DNA from: Rugosimonospora africana
GTDB lineage: Bacteria; Actinomycetota; Actinomycetes; Mycobacteriales; Micromonosporaceae
Assembly: GCF_016862975.1 (NCBI RefSeq)
Contig: NZ_BONZ01000106.1
Location: forward strand, 1 to 50,336
Direction of reading: 5' to 3'
Length of the DNA: 50,336 bases
The notes under the pieces: model-generated
Databases searched by the model: none
Seen by the model: only the letters and a program-made list of their open reading frames with translations
What the model was told of the DNA's origin: nothing
Position numbers and translations under genes: made by a program
Shown: positions 39,894-48,238 of the stretch, one piece after another
Layout: every line of letters starts with the position of its first letter
Numbering within the stretch: position 1 is the first letter of the stretch

Positions 39894-41170
39894 GAATCGA
39901 CGAAGTCGTTGCGGAACTTGCCCGCCGGGTCGTACCGGTGGGCAAGCCGCACGAAGTCGGCGTGCCGCTCGTACCGGGAGCGGACCGTGGACGGCGCCAT
40001 CGTGAACACCTTGCCCCAGTGCGGCCGGGGCGCGAACGGATCCAGCCGCCGCTCGATCTCGGCGACCACCGGCGTCACCGCCGCGATGTCGGGAACCCAG
40101 GTGAAGTGCAGCGCCAGGCTGTCCCGCCGGTAGTTCGGGCTCAGCCACAGTTCGTCGGCCGCGATCGTGCGTAGCTCGCAGATCTGCAGCACGGGCGCGA
40201 TCCGCTCACGGATCTCGTTGACGGCGGCGATCGCCGCGGCCGCCCGCTCGCGCGCGACGAAGTACTCGGTCTGCAACTCCTCGCCGCTACTCGGGGTGAA
40301 CTCCAGCCGGAAGTGCGGCAGCCGCTCGTGCCACGGGCCGGGCCGGCCCTGCTGCGCCGTCGCGTACGCGGCGGACATCCCCGGTACCGGGTGCCGGGGA
40401 CCGTCGGCCGGTGTGCCGCCCAGCCACGGCCCGGCCGGCGGCTCGCCCGGATCGCCGACGCGGTGCTTGACCCAGACCTGGTTGACCCGCTCACCGGCCC
40501 AGTCGGTGAACAGGCTCACGCTGTACCCGGCGGACAGCACCTCGTCCAGCCGCTCCACCAGCCGGTCCAGCGGCATGTCGTCGTACACGTACTGACGGAC
40601 GTCGAAGGTCGGCACGATGTCCATCGTCAGGCCGGTCACGACGCCCAGCGCGCCCAGCGCCACCACGGTGCCGTCGAACGTCTCGTCCTCGCCCCGGCGC
40701 ACGGTGCGCACGTCGCCGTCCGCGGTGACCAGCCGTACCGCCGACACGGCGGCGCCCAGGTTGCGGTTGCGGGTACCGGAGCCGTGGGTACCGGTCGCGA
40801 CCGCACCGGCGACCGAGATGTGCGGCAGCGACGGCAGGTTGGCCAGCGCGTACCCCTGCGCGTGCAGCCGGGTGGCCAGGTCGCCCAGCCGGACGCCCGC
40901 GGCTACCGTCACGCCGCGGCCGGCCGGGTCCACCTCGACCGACGGGGGCAGCCCGGCAACAGAGACGAGGACGCCGTCGGTGTCGGCGAGCCGGTTGAAC
41001 GAGTGGCCGGTGCCCAGCACCCGGACCCGCGGCGCGTCCGCGACCAAGCGGCGCAGGTCGTCGACCGAAGACGGCCGGTGCAGGCGAGTTGCCGTGAATG
41101 TCACATTGCCGGCCCAGTTGGTGATGTGTCCCTCGGAGACCCCATCGGCCGGCACGATTACGCTGTCCAT
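39875..41170 (-). CDS. aldO: alditol (xylitol) oxidase, FAD-linked
   Basis: About 431 residues from the ATG at 41170; an in-frame ATG at 41182 is possible. It closely follows the Streptomyces AldO pattern: ITNWAGNVTFTA, the FAD-linking VLGTGHSFN (His56), SLPHISVAGAVATGTHGSG, GALGVVTGLTMDI, AYSVSLFTDW, PGPWHERLPHFR, EFTPSSGEELQTEY and PHWGKVFT. The enzyme oxidises polyols such as xylitol or sorbitol at C1, making an aldose and H2O2, with FAD held covalently on the histidine. No signal peptide. Convergent with the NTF2-like gene and downstream of a membrane protein on the same strand with a 70-base gap. Confidence 0.92.
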   Translation of the reverse strand: MDSVIVPADGVSEGHITNWAGNVTFTATRLHRPSSVDDLRRLVADAPRVRVLGTGHSFNRLADTDGVLVSVAGLPPSVEVDPAGRGVTVAAGVRLGDLATRLHAQGYALANLPSLPHISVAGAVATGTHGSGTRNRNLGAAVSAVRLVTADGDVRTVRRGEDETFDGTVVALGALGVVTGLTMDIVPTFDVRQYVYDDMPLDRLVERLDEVLSAGYSVSLFTDWAGERVNQVWVKHRVGDPGEPPAGPWLGGTPADGPRHPVPGMSAAYATAQQGRPGPWHERLPHFRLEFTPSSGEELQTEYFVARERAAAAIAAVNEIRERIAPVLQICELRTIAADELWLSPNYRRDSLALHFTWVPDIAAVTPVVAEIERRLDPFAPRPHWGKVFTMAPSTVRSRYERHADFVRLAHRYDPAGKFRNDFVDSYLAAG

Positions 41171-41240
41171 CGCCGCCAGCATACGACCACCGTGGGCAGG
41201 CCCCATGATCCGCGTGACCGGCGGACGCCGGCGAGCCCGG

Positions 41241-42029
41241 TCAGCGCCGAATCCCCGGCCCCAACGAGTCCACCAGGGTCAGGAACACGAACAGGTTGGG
41301 GATGTGGGCGACCTGCGTGTTGGACCAGGACAGCCATTTGCCGGCCCGGCTGACGTGGATGAACCCAGCGCGCACCTGCACCTTCTCGATGTCGGACCAG
41401 GGAAGCAGACCCCGCTTCTCGCTGATCAGCCCGTTCGGGGCAACGGTCAGGTCGCCGAAGCGCAGCGGCTCACCCCGCTGCAGGGCGGCCACCGCCATCG
41501 GCAGGTGGACGCGGGTCACCTCGCGCTCGATCCTCTCGCCGAGCGCCTCGATGCGGTCCCAGAAGTTGGTCAGCACCACCTTGGCGTCGCCCTGCCCGTG
41601 CACCGTGTAGACGTACGTGGTGTGCGTGTAGACGCTGTTGCGATAGTGCTTGGTGATGCTCTGGTACACCGCCGGGATCAGGTCCCACCGGTACACCACG
41701 GGCGCCGCCGGCGGATCGACGTAGACGAAGCCGCCCGCGTACAGGTGGATCCGCCGTGGGCTGCGGGTCACGGAGAACGACCGGGCGAACTGCACGGCGC
41801 CGAACGCGCAGGCGAGCAGCAGCAGCACCCCGATCGGCCAGAACGACGTGAACAGCACGACCACGCCGATCACGGCGAGCACGCCGAAGATGATGGCGCC
41901 GGCGGTGCGCTTCGGCAGCCGATTGGGGCCGAACAGAGCCACGTACGGTCCGAGCTGGTACGCCGCGGCCGCGGCCGCCACCTCCGGCGGGATCTGCTGC
42001 CCCACGCCGTCCGGGCTGTGCTGCGTCAT
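41241..42029 (-). CDS. membrane protein of DUF6585-like type
   Basis: The protein has 262 residues. Two adjacent membrane helices (TAGAIIFGVLAVIGVVVLFT, SFWPIGVLLLLACAFGAVQF) follow a 45-residue N-terminal part. A cytoplasmic beta-rich region of PH-like appearance then begins with RIHLYAGGFVYVDPPAAPVV YRWDLI and ends with GLISEKRGLLPWSDIEKVQV and AHIPNLFVFLTLVDSL. The pattern matches an uncharacterised actinobacterial family that I recall as DUF6585; the number is from memory. It may be involved in membrane signalling, but nothing in the sequence gives a specific role. Confidence 0.8.
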   Translation of the reverse strand: MTQHSPDGVGQQIPPEVAAAAAAYQLGPYVALFGPNRLPKRTAGAIIFGVLAVIGVVVLFTSFWPIGVLLLLACAFGAVQFARSFSVTRSPRRIHLYAGGFVYVDPPAAPVVYRWDLIPAVYQSITKHYRNSVYTHTTYVYTVHGQGDAKVVLTNFWDRIEALGERIEREVTRVHLPMAVAALQRGEPLRFGDLTVAPNGLISEKRGLLPWSDIEKVQVRAGFIHVSRAGKWLSWSNTQVAHIPNLFVFLTLVDSLGPGIRR

Positions 42030-42062
42030 CGCACTCCGCTCCCCGCGCCCTGGCTACCATCG

Positions 42063-42094
42063 ATCGGCACCGATAGGGTGATCATGATCGATAG
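42063..42094. promoter_or_regulatory. cluster of short palindromes upstream of the gene at 41241
   Basis: ATCGG-CA-CCGAT (42063-42074) and GATCATGATC (42080-42089) lie next to two direct CGATAG units (42071 and 42089), in the least GC-rich part of this gap and 34 bases before the reverse-strand gene start. It is a likely promoter/operator region, but no definite -10/-35 pair stands out. Confidence 0.3.
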
Positions 42095-42125
42095 ATGGTA
42101 TCCGCCCGGTGGCCGGCCCGCGACC

Positions 42126-42169
42126 CGACTGGTCTGGGTCGTCGCGCGGTGTCAGAGCCAGACTGGTCG
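42126..42169 (+). repeat. dispersed intergenic repeat, copy 2 (44 bp)
   Basis: It starts CGACTGGTCTGGGTCGT and ends GAGCCAGACTGGTCG. These are the exact reverse complements of the ends of the 16185-16236 copy; the centre is 12 bases here against 20 there. It lies between the stop of the adenosylhomocysteinase gene and the promoter of the membrane protein. Confidence 0.6.
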
Positions 42170-42199
42170 TCCGGCCGGCCACCGGGAGCGGGGATCGGA

Positions 42200-43660
42200 T
42201 CAGTACCGGTAGTGCTCGGGCTTGTACGGCCCCGCGACGTCCACGCCGATGTACTCCGCCTGATCCGGGCGCAGTTCGGTCAGCCGCACGCCGAGCGCGT
42301 CCAGGTGCAGGCGCGCCACCTTCTCGTCCAGCCGCTTGGGCAGCCGGTACACCTGCCGGTCGAACTCACCGGGCTTGGTGAACAGCTCGATCTGCGCCAT
42401 CGTCTGGTTGCTGAACGAGTTGGACATCACGAAGCTGGGATGGCCGGTCGCGTTGCCGAGGTTGAGCAGCCGGCCCTCGGACAGCACGATGACCGCGTGC
42501 CCGTCCGGGAACGTCCACTCGTCGACCTGCGGCTTCACCCGGGTACGCAGGATGCCCGGCACCCGGGCCAGCCCGGCCATGTCGATCTCGTCGTCGAAGT
42601 GGCCGATGTTGCCCAGGATCGCCTGGTGCTTCATCCTCGCCATGTCCTCCACCAGCACGATGCCGGTGTTCCCGGTGGTCGTGATGACGACGTCGGCCCG
42701 CTCGATGACGTCCTCGAGGCGGACCACCTCCAGGCCGTCCATCGCGGCCTGCAGCGCGCAGATCGGGTCGATCTCGGTGACCACCACCCGGGCACCCTGG
42801 CCACGCAGCGACTCCACGGCCCCCTTGCCGACGTCGCCGTACCCGCAGACGACCGCGAGCTTGCCGCCGAGCATCACGTCGGTGGCCCGGTTGATGCCGT
42901 CGACCAACGAGTGGCGGATGCCGTACTTGTTGTCGAACTTCGACTTCGTGACCGAGTCGTTGACGTTGATGGCGGGGAACAGCAGTTCACCGTCGCGCGC
43001 CATCCGGTACAGGCGGGTTACCCCGGCGGTCGTCTCCTCGGTGACACCGCGCATGCCGGCCGCGATCCGGGTGAACCGCCGGTCGTCCTCGCGCAGGCTG
43101 CGCGCGAGGGTGGCCAGCATGGCCACGTAGTCCTCCGAGTCGTCGTCGGCCGCCTCGGGCACCTCGCCCTTCGCCTCGAAGGCGGCGCCCCGGTGCACCA
43201 GAACGGTGGCGTCACCGCCGTCGTCGACGATCGTGTTGGGCCCGTCGCCGTCGGAGAAACGGAACACCTGGTCGGCGCACCACCAGTACTCGTCGAGGGT
43301 CTCGCCCTTCCAGGCGAACACCGGCGTGCCCGCCGGCTCCTCCACAGTGCCGTCCGGACCCACGACCACGGCCGCCGCCGCCTCGTCCTGGGTCGAGAAG
43401 ATGTTGCACGACGCCCAGCGCACCCGCGCCCCCAGGGCGACGAGCGTTTCGATCAGCACCGCGGTCTGCACGGTCATGTGCAACGAACCGGCGACCCGGG
43501 CGCCCCGCAACGGCTGCGCCGCGGCATAGTCGCGCCGCAGCGCCATCAGTCCCGGCATCTCGTGCTCCGCGAGGCGGATCTGGGTACGGCCGTACGCCGC
43601 CAGCGCCAGGTCCGCGACCGCGAACTCCAGTCCGTTGACCTTCTGGAACGTGACGCTCAT
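42200..43660 (-). CDS. ahcY: S-adenosyl-L-homocysteine hydrolase
   Basis: The protein has 486 residues. Hallmarks are [16 protein letters not shown], the catalytic-site block KSKFDNKYG with RHSLVDGI, the NAD-binding [29 protein letters not shown] (usually GHFDNEID), and the C-terminal [20 protein letters not shown] that reaches into the neighbouring subunit. It breaks SAH into adenosine and homocysteine, relieving inhibition of methyltransferases. An insertion of about 40 residues around [20 protein letters not shown] is shared with many bacterial and plant enzymes. Control is by the SAH riboswitch in its leader. Confidence 0.97.
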   Translation of the reverse strand: MSVTFQKVNGLEFAVADLALAAYGRTQIRLAEHEMPGLMALRRDYAAAQPLRGARVAGSLHMTVQTAVLIETLVALGARVRWASCNIFSTQDEAAAAVVVGPDGTVEEPAGTPVFAWKGETLDEYWWCADQVFRFSDGDGPNTIVDDGGDATVLVHRGAAFEAKGEVPEAADDDSEDYVAMLATLARSLREDDRRFTRIAAGMRGVTEETTAGVTRLYRMARDGELLFPAINVNDSVTKSKFDNKYGIRHSLVDGINRATDVMLGGKLAVVCGYGDVGKGAVESLRGQGARVVVTEIDPICALQAAMDGLEVVRLEDVIERADVVITTTGNTGIVLVEDMARMKHQAILGNIGHFDDEIDMAGLARVPGILRTRVKPQVDEWTFPDGHAVIVLSEGRLLNLGNATGHPSFVMSNSFSNQTMAQIELFTKPGEFDRQVYRLPKRLDEKVARLHLDALGVRLTELRPDQAEYIGVDVAGPYKPEHYRY

Positions 43661-43825
43661 GCGTCTTCCTCACTTCCTGGGAGGTCGTGAGGTCCTCCCG
43701 CCGGGCCGTGGGCACGGCTGTTCGACGTGTGACGCGAACCCTCACTCCGTCACCGGCGGCCGACAGCGACACGGCGGTGATGGCGGATCGTGGAGAGCCG
43801 GAACACGGCGACCGGTGGCAGGAAA

Positions 43826-43912
43826 CTCGCCTCCCTGGTGACAGGAGGCGCCCTTTTACGGGTAGTCAGGGACCGAGCGTGGCGGACACGCGTCCGTCGC
43901 AGCGCCTCTCGG
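43826..43912 (-). promoter_or_regulatory. SAH riboswitch upstream of ahcY
   Basis: On the reverse strand the leader begins CCGAGAGGCGCTGCGAC (43912 down), continues through a hairpin GGACGCGTGTCC and closes with GCCACGCTCGG at 43873. The CCGAG/CTCGG helix, the GCGCTGC core and the CCACGCTCGG end match the S-adenosylhomocysteine riboswitch, known to turn on ahcY when SAH is high. A 7-bp hairpin CGCCTCC...GGAGGCG (43828-43850) downstream may be its expression platform. The remaining gaps (43661-43825 and 43913-44113) hold the leader and promoters, with no gene seen. Confidence 0.85.
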
Positions 43913-44113
43913 ACCTGACCGCGGAACGAGCCGCGATGCACCCGACGCTACCGCTGCCGTCCCGGCGACCGCAACCGGATCCCGAACCCGGGAGGCTTCG
44001 CGAACCCGCGACCGGAGAGGATTGCGGTAGCCTGCTTCGCCTGACCCGGCCACCGCCGGGCGACGTTACCGCCGGGCGACGTCACTGCCGGGCGAGGTTT
44101 CGGGGGTGGGCAG

Positions 44114-45064
44114 ATGAGGCAGCACTATCCGGAGATCGAGCCGTACGACAGCGGGATGCTCGGCGTCGGCGACGGCAACACCCTCTACTGGGAGGCGTCC
44201 GGCAACCCGGACGGCAAACCCGCCGTGGTGCTGCACGGCGGCCCGGGCAGCGCGTCCTCCCCCGGCCACCGCCGCACCTTCGATCCCGACGCGTACCGGA
44301 TCGTCCTGTTCGACCAGCGCAACTGCGGGCGCAGCACCCCGCACGCCAGCGACCCCGCCGCCGACCTGTCCACTAACACCACCGACCACCTCGTCGCCGA
44401 CCTCGAGGCGCTGCGCCAGCACCTGGGCATCGACCGGTGGCTGGTCTTCGGCGGCTCCTGGGGTTCGGCGCTCGGACTCGTGTACGCGCAACGGCACCCG
44501 CGACGGGTCTCGGAACTGCTGCTGGTCAGCGCCGTGACCGCCCGCCGGTCCGAGACCGACCTGCTGACCCGGGGCCTCGCGCGACTGTTTCCCGAGGCGT
44601 GGGCGCGATTCCGGGACGGCGTACCCGAGGCCGACCGGGACGGTGACCTCGCCGCCGCGTACAACCGGCTGTTGGAGGACCCCGATCCGGCGGTACGGGA
44701 CAAGGCCGCCCGGGACTGGTGTGCCTGGGAGGACGCGATCGTGCCGACCGCACCGCCGTACCCCAGGTTCCAGGATCCGGAGTACCGGCTGGCCTTCGCC
44801 CGGATCGTGACCCACTACTGGAGTCACGGGTCGTGGCTGGAGGAGGGCATCGTGCTCCGGCAGGCCGGACTGCTCGCCGGCATCCCGGGCGTCATCGTCC
44901 AGGGCGCGCTGGACCCGGGCAACCTGCTGGGAACCCCGTGGGAACTCGCGCATGCCTGGCCGGGCAGCGAACTGCTGCTGTTCCACGACGCCGGGCACGA
45001 CGGCAGCGCCGGCATGCGCGAGGCGCTGGTGGCCGCGACCGACCTCTTCGCCACCCGCGGCTGA
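44114..45064 (+). CDS. pip: prolyl iminopeptidase
   Basis: The protein has 316 residues of the alpha/beta-hydrolase S33 family. HGGPGS (residues 41-46) forms the oxyanion hole, RIVLFDQRNCGRSTPHAS is the family signature, GGSWGS holds nucleophile Ser115, and the acid and base are in QGALDPGN and FHDAGHD. WCAWEDAIVP in the cap domain is a further hallmark. It releases N-terminal proline from peptides in the cytoplasm. The usual GRYD at the acid position is QGALD here, with the aspartate kept. Divergent from ahcY across the riboswitch leader. Confidence 0.93.
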   Translation: MRQHYPEIEPYDSGMLGVGDGNTLYWEASGNPDGKPAVVLHGGPGSASSPGHRRTFDPDAYRIVLFDQRNCGRSTPHASDPAADLSTNTTDHLVADLEALRQHLGIDRWLVFGGSWGSALGLVYAQRHPRRVSELLLVSAVTARRSETDLLTRGLARLFPEAWARFRDGVPEADRDGDLAAAYNRLLEDPDPAVRDKAARDWCAWEDAIVPTAPPYPRFQDPEYRLAFARIVTHYWSHGSWLEEGIVLRQAGLLAGIPGVIVQGALDPGNLLGTPWELAHAWPGSELLLFHDAGHDGSAGMREALVAATDLFATRG

Positions 45065-45086
45065 GGCGGGTCGCCCGGTCAGCCGG

Positions 45087-45914
45087 TCAGGAGGTGGCTG
45101 CCCGGCCCGGCCGCAGCCGCCGGGGCGGCCACGGGATGACCGGAGACGTCGCCGCCTGGTAGTCGGCGTACTCCGGGTACCGGGAACGGCTGATGCTCTC
45201 GGTGAACCGGGTTGACCCGACGAACAGCAGGGTGAGCAGCACCGCCCCGAGTACCGTCCACTGCACCGGCGAACCCGCGGCGGACGCGCCGAACCCGAAG
45301 ACCAGCCACCACTGCGCCTGCTCGAAGAAGAAGTTCGGGTGCCGGGAGTACCGGAACAGTCCGGTCCCCACGAACCGGGGATGCGGCTGCCGACCGGCCG
45401 CCACCTCGGCCCTCTTCCAGTGCTGGAAGTTCCACTGCTGCTGGTCGGCGACCGTCTCGCCGACCAGGCAGACGAGGAACGCCACTGCCAGCGCGACATC
45501 GACCGGGCCGAGGTGGCCGCGGTGGCGCAGCGCGGTCATCGCGGGCAGGCAGATCAGCAGCAGGATCAGGTTCTGGTAGATGGTGATGAAGAACAGGTTG
45601 AACAACTGGAACTGCCAGCGCCGCATGCGGCCGCGCAGGATGACCCAGCGGTAGTCCTCGCCGCCCGGCGCGTACCCGCCCTTGCGGGCGAAGTTGAAGG
45701 TCAGCCGGGCTCCCCACAGGGCGACCAGCACCAACACCGTGTCCAGCCGGGGATCGGCGAACCCGGCGGCGCCGGCGAACACCGCGACGTAGGCCACCGG
45801 CATGATCGACCAGATCCGGTCGACCCAGGAATACTCGTCCGTCACCAGCGACACCACCCAGACGACGGCGCAGACTCCGGCGAAGATCGTGAGGCAGACA
45901 ACGAACGCGGACAT
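45087..45914 (-). CDS. DUF1295 / steroid 5-alpha-reductase-like membrane protein
   Basis: The protein has 275 residues and about seven membrane helices. The pattern SWVDRIWSIMPVAY, VALWGARLTFNFARKGGYAP GGEDYRW, GLFRYSRHPNFFFEQAQWWL and SRSRYPEYADYQ is that of the DUF1295 branch of the steroid reductase/isoprenylcysteine methyltransferase superfamily; the C-terminal R-x-S-R-H-P-N-F helix binds NADPH or SAM in relatives. Substrate unknown, probably a lipid. It converges on the pip gene (22-base gap). Confidence 0.9.
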   Translation of the reverse strand: MSAFVVCLTIFAGVCAVVWVVSLVTDEYSWVDRIWSIMPVAYVAVFAGAAGFADPRLDTVLVLVALWGARLTFNFARKGGYAPGGEDYRWVILRGRMRRWQFQLFNLFFITIYQNLILLLICLPAMTALRHRGHLGPVDVALAVAFLVCLVGETVADQQQWNFQHWKRAEVAAGRQPHPRFVGTGLFRYSRHPNFFFEQAQWWLVFGFGASAAGSPVQWTVLGAVLLTLLFVGSTRFTESISRSRYPEYADYQAATSPVIPWPPRRLRPGRAATS

Positions 45915-46042
45915 GCCCGCACCCTACTGACGAACCGGCGGCGGGCCCACCCCGGGCGGCCCGTCGGGCCGGCCGACCCGATCAGGGATTCCTCAGGGCG
46001 TCCCCCGATGCGAGCAGTCGGGTGGCGCGGCATGATCGTTCG

Positions 46043-46678
46043 GTGATCGACTCGTTGCCGGACCGCCGGACCACCGCGGTCCCGCTGGCCATCGCCGCCG
46101 TCGCCGGCCTCGCCGTCGGCGGGGTGACTCTCCTCATGCAAGGCACGCTGCCGGGCGTCCTCAACCACCTCGGCAACTCCGGGGCGGTCTGGTCGCTGGC
46201 CGCGTTCGGCGCCGGTGCCCTGCTGCCGGTGCGCGGCGCCCGTGCCGCGCTGGCCGGTACGCTGCTGCTCGCGTTCGCGGTCGTCGGGTATTACGGCTCG
46301 ACCACCCTGTTCCTGCACGACGACGTCAACGGCGACACGCTGCGCGGCCCTGCCGTGTGGATCTGCGTGGCCGCCGTCGCCGGCCCCATCTTCGGTACCG
46401 CCGGCGCACTGTTTCGGGGCGGCAAGCCGACCCACCGGGCGGTGGCCCTGGGCGCGATCGGCGCCGTGTTCCTCGCCGAGGCGCTCTACCTGGGCGTCGT
46501 GCTGCACCAGGCCGGCGAGACCGCGCTGATGGCCGGCCTCGGCGTGCTGATGCCACCGCTGCTGGGCCGGTCCGCCGCCGACCGGCTGCGCGGCCTAGCC
46601 GCGCTCGTCCCGCTGACCCTGCTGGGCGCACTCGCCGAGGGTGCGGTGTTCCTGTTCACCGTGCTGGTCTTCCGGTAG
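46043..46678 (+). CDS. membrane protein of DUF6518-like type
   Basis: The protein has 211 residues from a GTG at 46043; a GTG at 46022 in frame is possible and neither has a clear ribosome site. About six membrane helices are spaced evenly (VPLAIAAVAGLAVGGVTLLM, VWSLAAFGAGALLPV, AALAGTLLLAFAVVGYYG, WICVAAVAGPIFGTAGALF, ALGAIGAVFLAEALYLGVVL, LVPLTLLGALAEGAVFLFTV). LNHLGNSGAVWSLAAF is a conserved opening that I associate with DUF6518. No function is known. The next gene on the strand, a cupin, starts 64 bases later. Confidence 0.7.
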   Translation: MIDSLPDRRTTAVPLAIAAVAGLAVGGVTLLMQGTLPGVLNHLGNSGAVWSLAAFGAGALLPVRGARAALAGTLLLAFAVVGYYGSTTLFLHDDVNGDTLRGPAVWICVAAVAGPIFGTAGALFRGGKPTHRAVALGAIGAVFLAEALYLGVVLHQAGETALMAGLGVLMPPLLGRSAADRLRGLAALVPLTLLGALAEGAVFLFTVLVFR

Positions 46679-46742
46679 CCGGGCCGCTGCCCACCGTGCC
46701 CGCACGGACAGGCGCGCAGTGGTCACCGCCTACCATGAGTGG

Positions 46743-47138
46743 ATGACCAAGCAGCCCGTCAACCTCTCCGAAGCGCTCGCGTCGTTCGACGAGATCTACA
46801 GCCCACGCATCGTGGCGCACATGAACGACTACGACGTGCGGATCGCCCACACCAAGGGCGAGCACGTGTGGCACGTGCACGACGACACCGACGAATTCTT
46901 CCTGGTGCTCGACGGGCACTTCGACATCGCGATGCGCGACGCGGCGGGCGTCGAGACCACGGTCGCGCTGCGGGCCGGCGACACGTACGTCGTACCGAGG
47001 GGCACCGAGCACAAGCCCTCGTCGCCGGGCGGGTCGATCCTCATGTTCGAGCCGTCGGGCACCTCGACGACCGGCGACCGCCACGAGGGACAGATCCCCG
47101 GCCACGTGGACAGCACGACCGGGCACGAACTGAACTGA
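46743..47138 (+). CDS. cupin domain protein
   Basis: The protein has 131 residues from the ATG at 46743. A single cupin barrel: motif 1 is HVWHVHDDTDEFFLVLDGHF (His, His, Glu as metal ligands), and motif 2 is RAGDTYVVPRGTEHKPSSP (His as the fourth ligand). This is a small all-beta cupin of the mannose-isomerase-like group. It could be an enzyme, such as a dioxygenase or isomerase, or a binding protein. Cytoplasmic. It converges on the small gene at 47197, with a copy of the dispersed repeat in between. Confidence 0.85.
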   Translation: MTKQPVNLSEALASFDEIYSPRIVAHMNDYDVRIAHTKGEHVWHVHDDTDEFFLVLDGHFDIAMRDAAGVETTVALRAGDTYVVPRGTEHKPSSPGGSILMFEPSGTSTTGDRHEGQIPGHVDSTTGHELN

Positions 47139-47148
47139 CCGCCCGACT

Positions 47149-47180
47149 ACTGGTCCGGGTCGGCGCGTCGCGCCAGACGC
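47149..47180 (+). repeat. dispersed intergenic repeat, diverged copy 3
   Basis: ACTGGTCCGGGTCG (from 47149) and CGCCAGACGC (to 47180) match the left half and the GCCAGAC right half of the repeat at 42126. The right end ACTGGTCG is not kept. It fills most of the 58-base gap between two convergent genes. Confidence 0.45.
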
Positions 47181-47196
47181 ACCGGGGCCGGACCGG

Positions 47197-47502
47197 TCAG
47201 GGCTTCGACCGTGAGAACAGCCCGAACAACCGCCGCGCCCCGCCCGCGGAACCGCCACCGGCCGACGCGCCCACCAACTCCTCACCGCCGCCGTCGATCA
47301 CCAACTCCGGGCCGCCCAGCTTGGCCCACTCCTCCTCCGACACCACCATCAACCGCTGCCCATCCCACGGGGAGAACCCACCGGCGGCCACCCGCTGACC
47401 GAAGCGCGCCAGCGCCTGGTTGCGGGTCTGCGCGGACCACGCCCGGACGCCACCGCCCTCGCCGCGCAGCACGACCCGGTACCGCTTGCCCATCCCCAAC
47501 AT
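47197..47502 (-). CDS. small protein of unknown function
   Basis: The protein has 101 residues, with GGGAGG nine bases before the ATG. Residues 4-45 (GKRYRVVLRGEGGGVRAWSA QTRNQALARFGQRVAAGG) look like a small beta-beta-alpha domain, followed by WDGQRLMVVSEEEWAKLGGP and a Gly/Ala-rich linker with a basic C-terminus (RRLFGLFSRSKP). No signal peptide or membrane segment. I do not recognise the family. Flanked on both sides by diverged copies of the dispersed repeat. Confidence 0.65.
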   Translation of the reverse strand: MLGMGKRYRVVLRGEGGGVRAWSAQTRNQALARFGQRVAAGGFSPWDGQRLMVVSEEEWAKLGGPELVIDGGGEELVGASAGGGSAGGARRLFGLFSRSKP

Positions 47503-47573
47503 GCGCTCGTCCTCCCACAGGTCCCCGTTTCGCGGGGTCCTACGCTAACGGGTCGGCCCGCCATCCGCCGAAT

Positions 47574-47617
47574 CGACTGGTCCGCGTCGCGTCGCGTCCC
47601 GGTGCGTCGCCAGACGC
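47574..47617 (+). repeat. dispersed intergenic repeat, diverged copy 4
   Basis: CGACTGGTCCGCGTCG (from 47574) and GTCGCCAGACGCG (to 47617) match the halves of copy 3 with a longer centre. It lies between the divergent genes at 47502 and 47657, about 40 bases before the latter. Confidence 0.45.
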
Positions 47618-47656
47618 GCCAAACCCGGTGGCCCGCGATCACCGGTGTCTGCCACC

Positions 47657-48238
47657 ATGCTCAGCGTGTCCGCGACCGCTTCCGCCCCGCACAACGTCGA
47701 TGACCTGTGCGCACTGGTCAACCGCGGTGACCGGGTCAAGTACCTGCTCTTCTGGGGACACCGGCCGCGACGCGACGGCGCTGTCGGCGCGGAATGCCTG
47801 AGCCAGTGGTGGCCGGCCGCGTTCGTGGTGGACGGAGTCCGGTACGCCTCGGCCGAGCACTACATGATGGTCGGCAAGGCCCGGCTGTTCGGTGACGAGA
47901 CGACCGCGCAGCGCATGCTGGCGACGACGAAGCCGGGTGCGGTCAAGGCGCTCGGCCGGCAGGTGCGTGCCTTCGACGACGCGACCTGGGACGCGCACCG
48001 CTTCGACCTCGTGACCGACGGCAACGTCGCCAAGTTCGGGCAGCATCCGGACCTGCGCGACTACCTGCTCCGCACCGGCGACCGGGTGCTGGTCGAAGCG
48101 AGTCCCGTGGATCGCGTCTGGGGCATCGGGCTCGCCGCCGCGGATCCACTCGCGGCCGACCCGACCCGCTGGCGCGGACGCAACCTGCTCGGCTTCGCGC
48201 TGATGCGCGCCCGGGAGATCCTGACGACCGCTGGTTAG
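47657..48238 (+). CDS. NADAR family protein (YbiA-like N-glycosidase)
   Basis: About 193 residues from the ATG at 47657; a GTG at 47645 is possible. It shows the whole NADAR/YbiA pattern: KYLLFWGHRP, CLSQWWPAAFVVDGVRYASA EHYMM, KARLFGD, KALGRQVRAFD, LVTDGNVAKFGQHPDLRDYL, VLVEASPVDRVWGIGL and WRGRNLLGFALMRAR. Members hydrolyse N-glycosidic bonds of riboflavin-pathway intermediates or remove ADP-ribose from guanine in DNA or nucleotides. Which of these applies is not clear. There is no DarT-like toxin next to it. It overlaps the convergent dehydrogenase gene by four bases. Confidence 0.92.
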   Translation: MLSVSATASAPHNVDDLCALVNRGDRVKYLLFWGHRPRRDGAVGAECLSQWWPAAFVVDGVRYASAEHYMMVGKARLFGDETTAQRMLATTKPGAVKALGRQVRAFDDATWDAHRFDLVTDGNVAKFGQHPDLRDYLLRTGDRVLVEASPVDRVWGIGLAAADPLAADPTRWRGRNLLGFALMRAREILTTAG

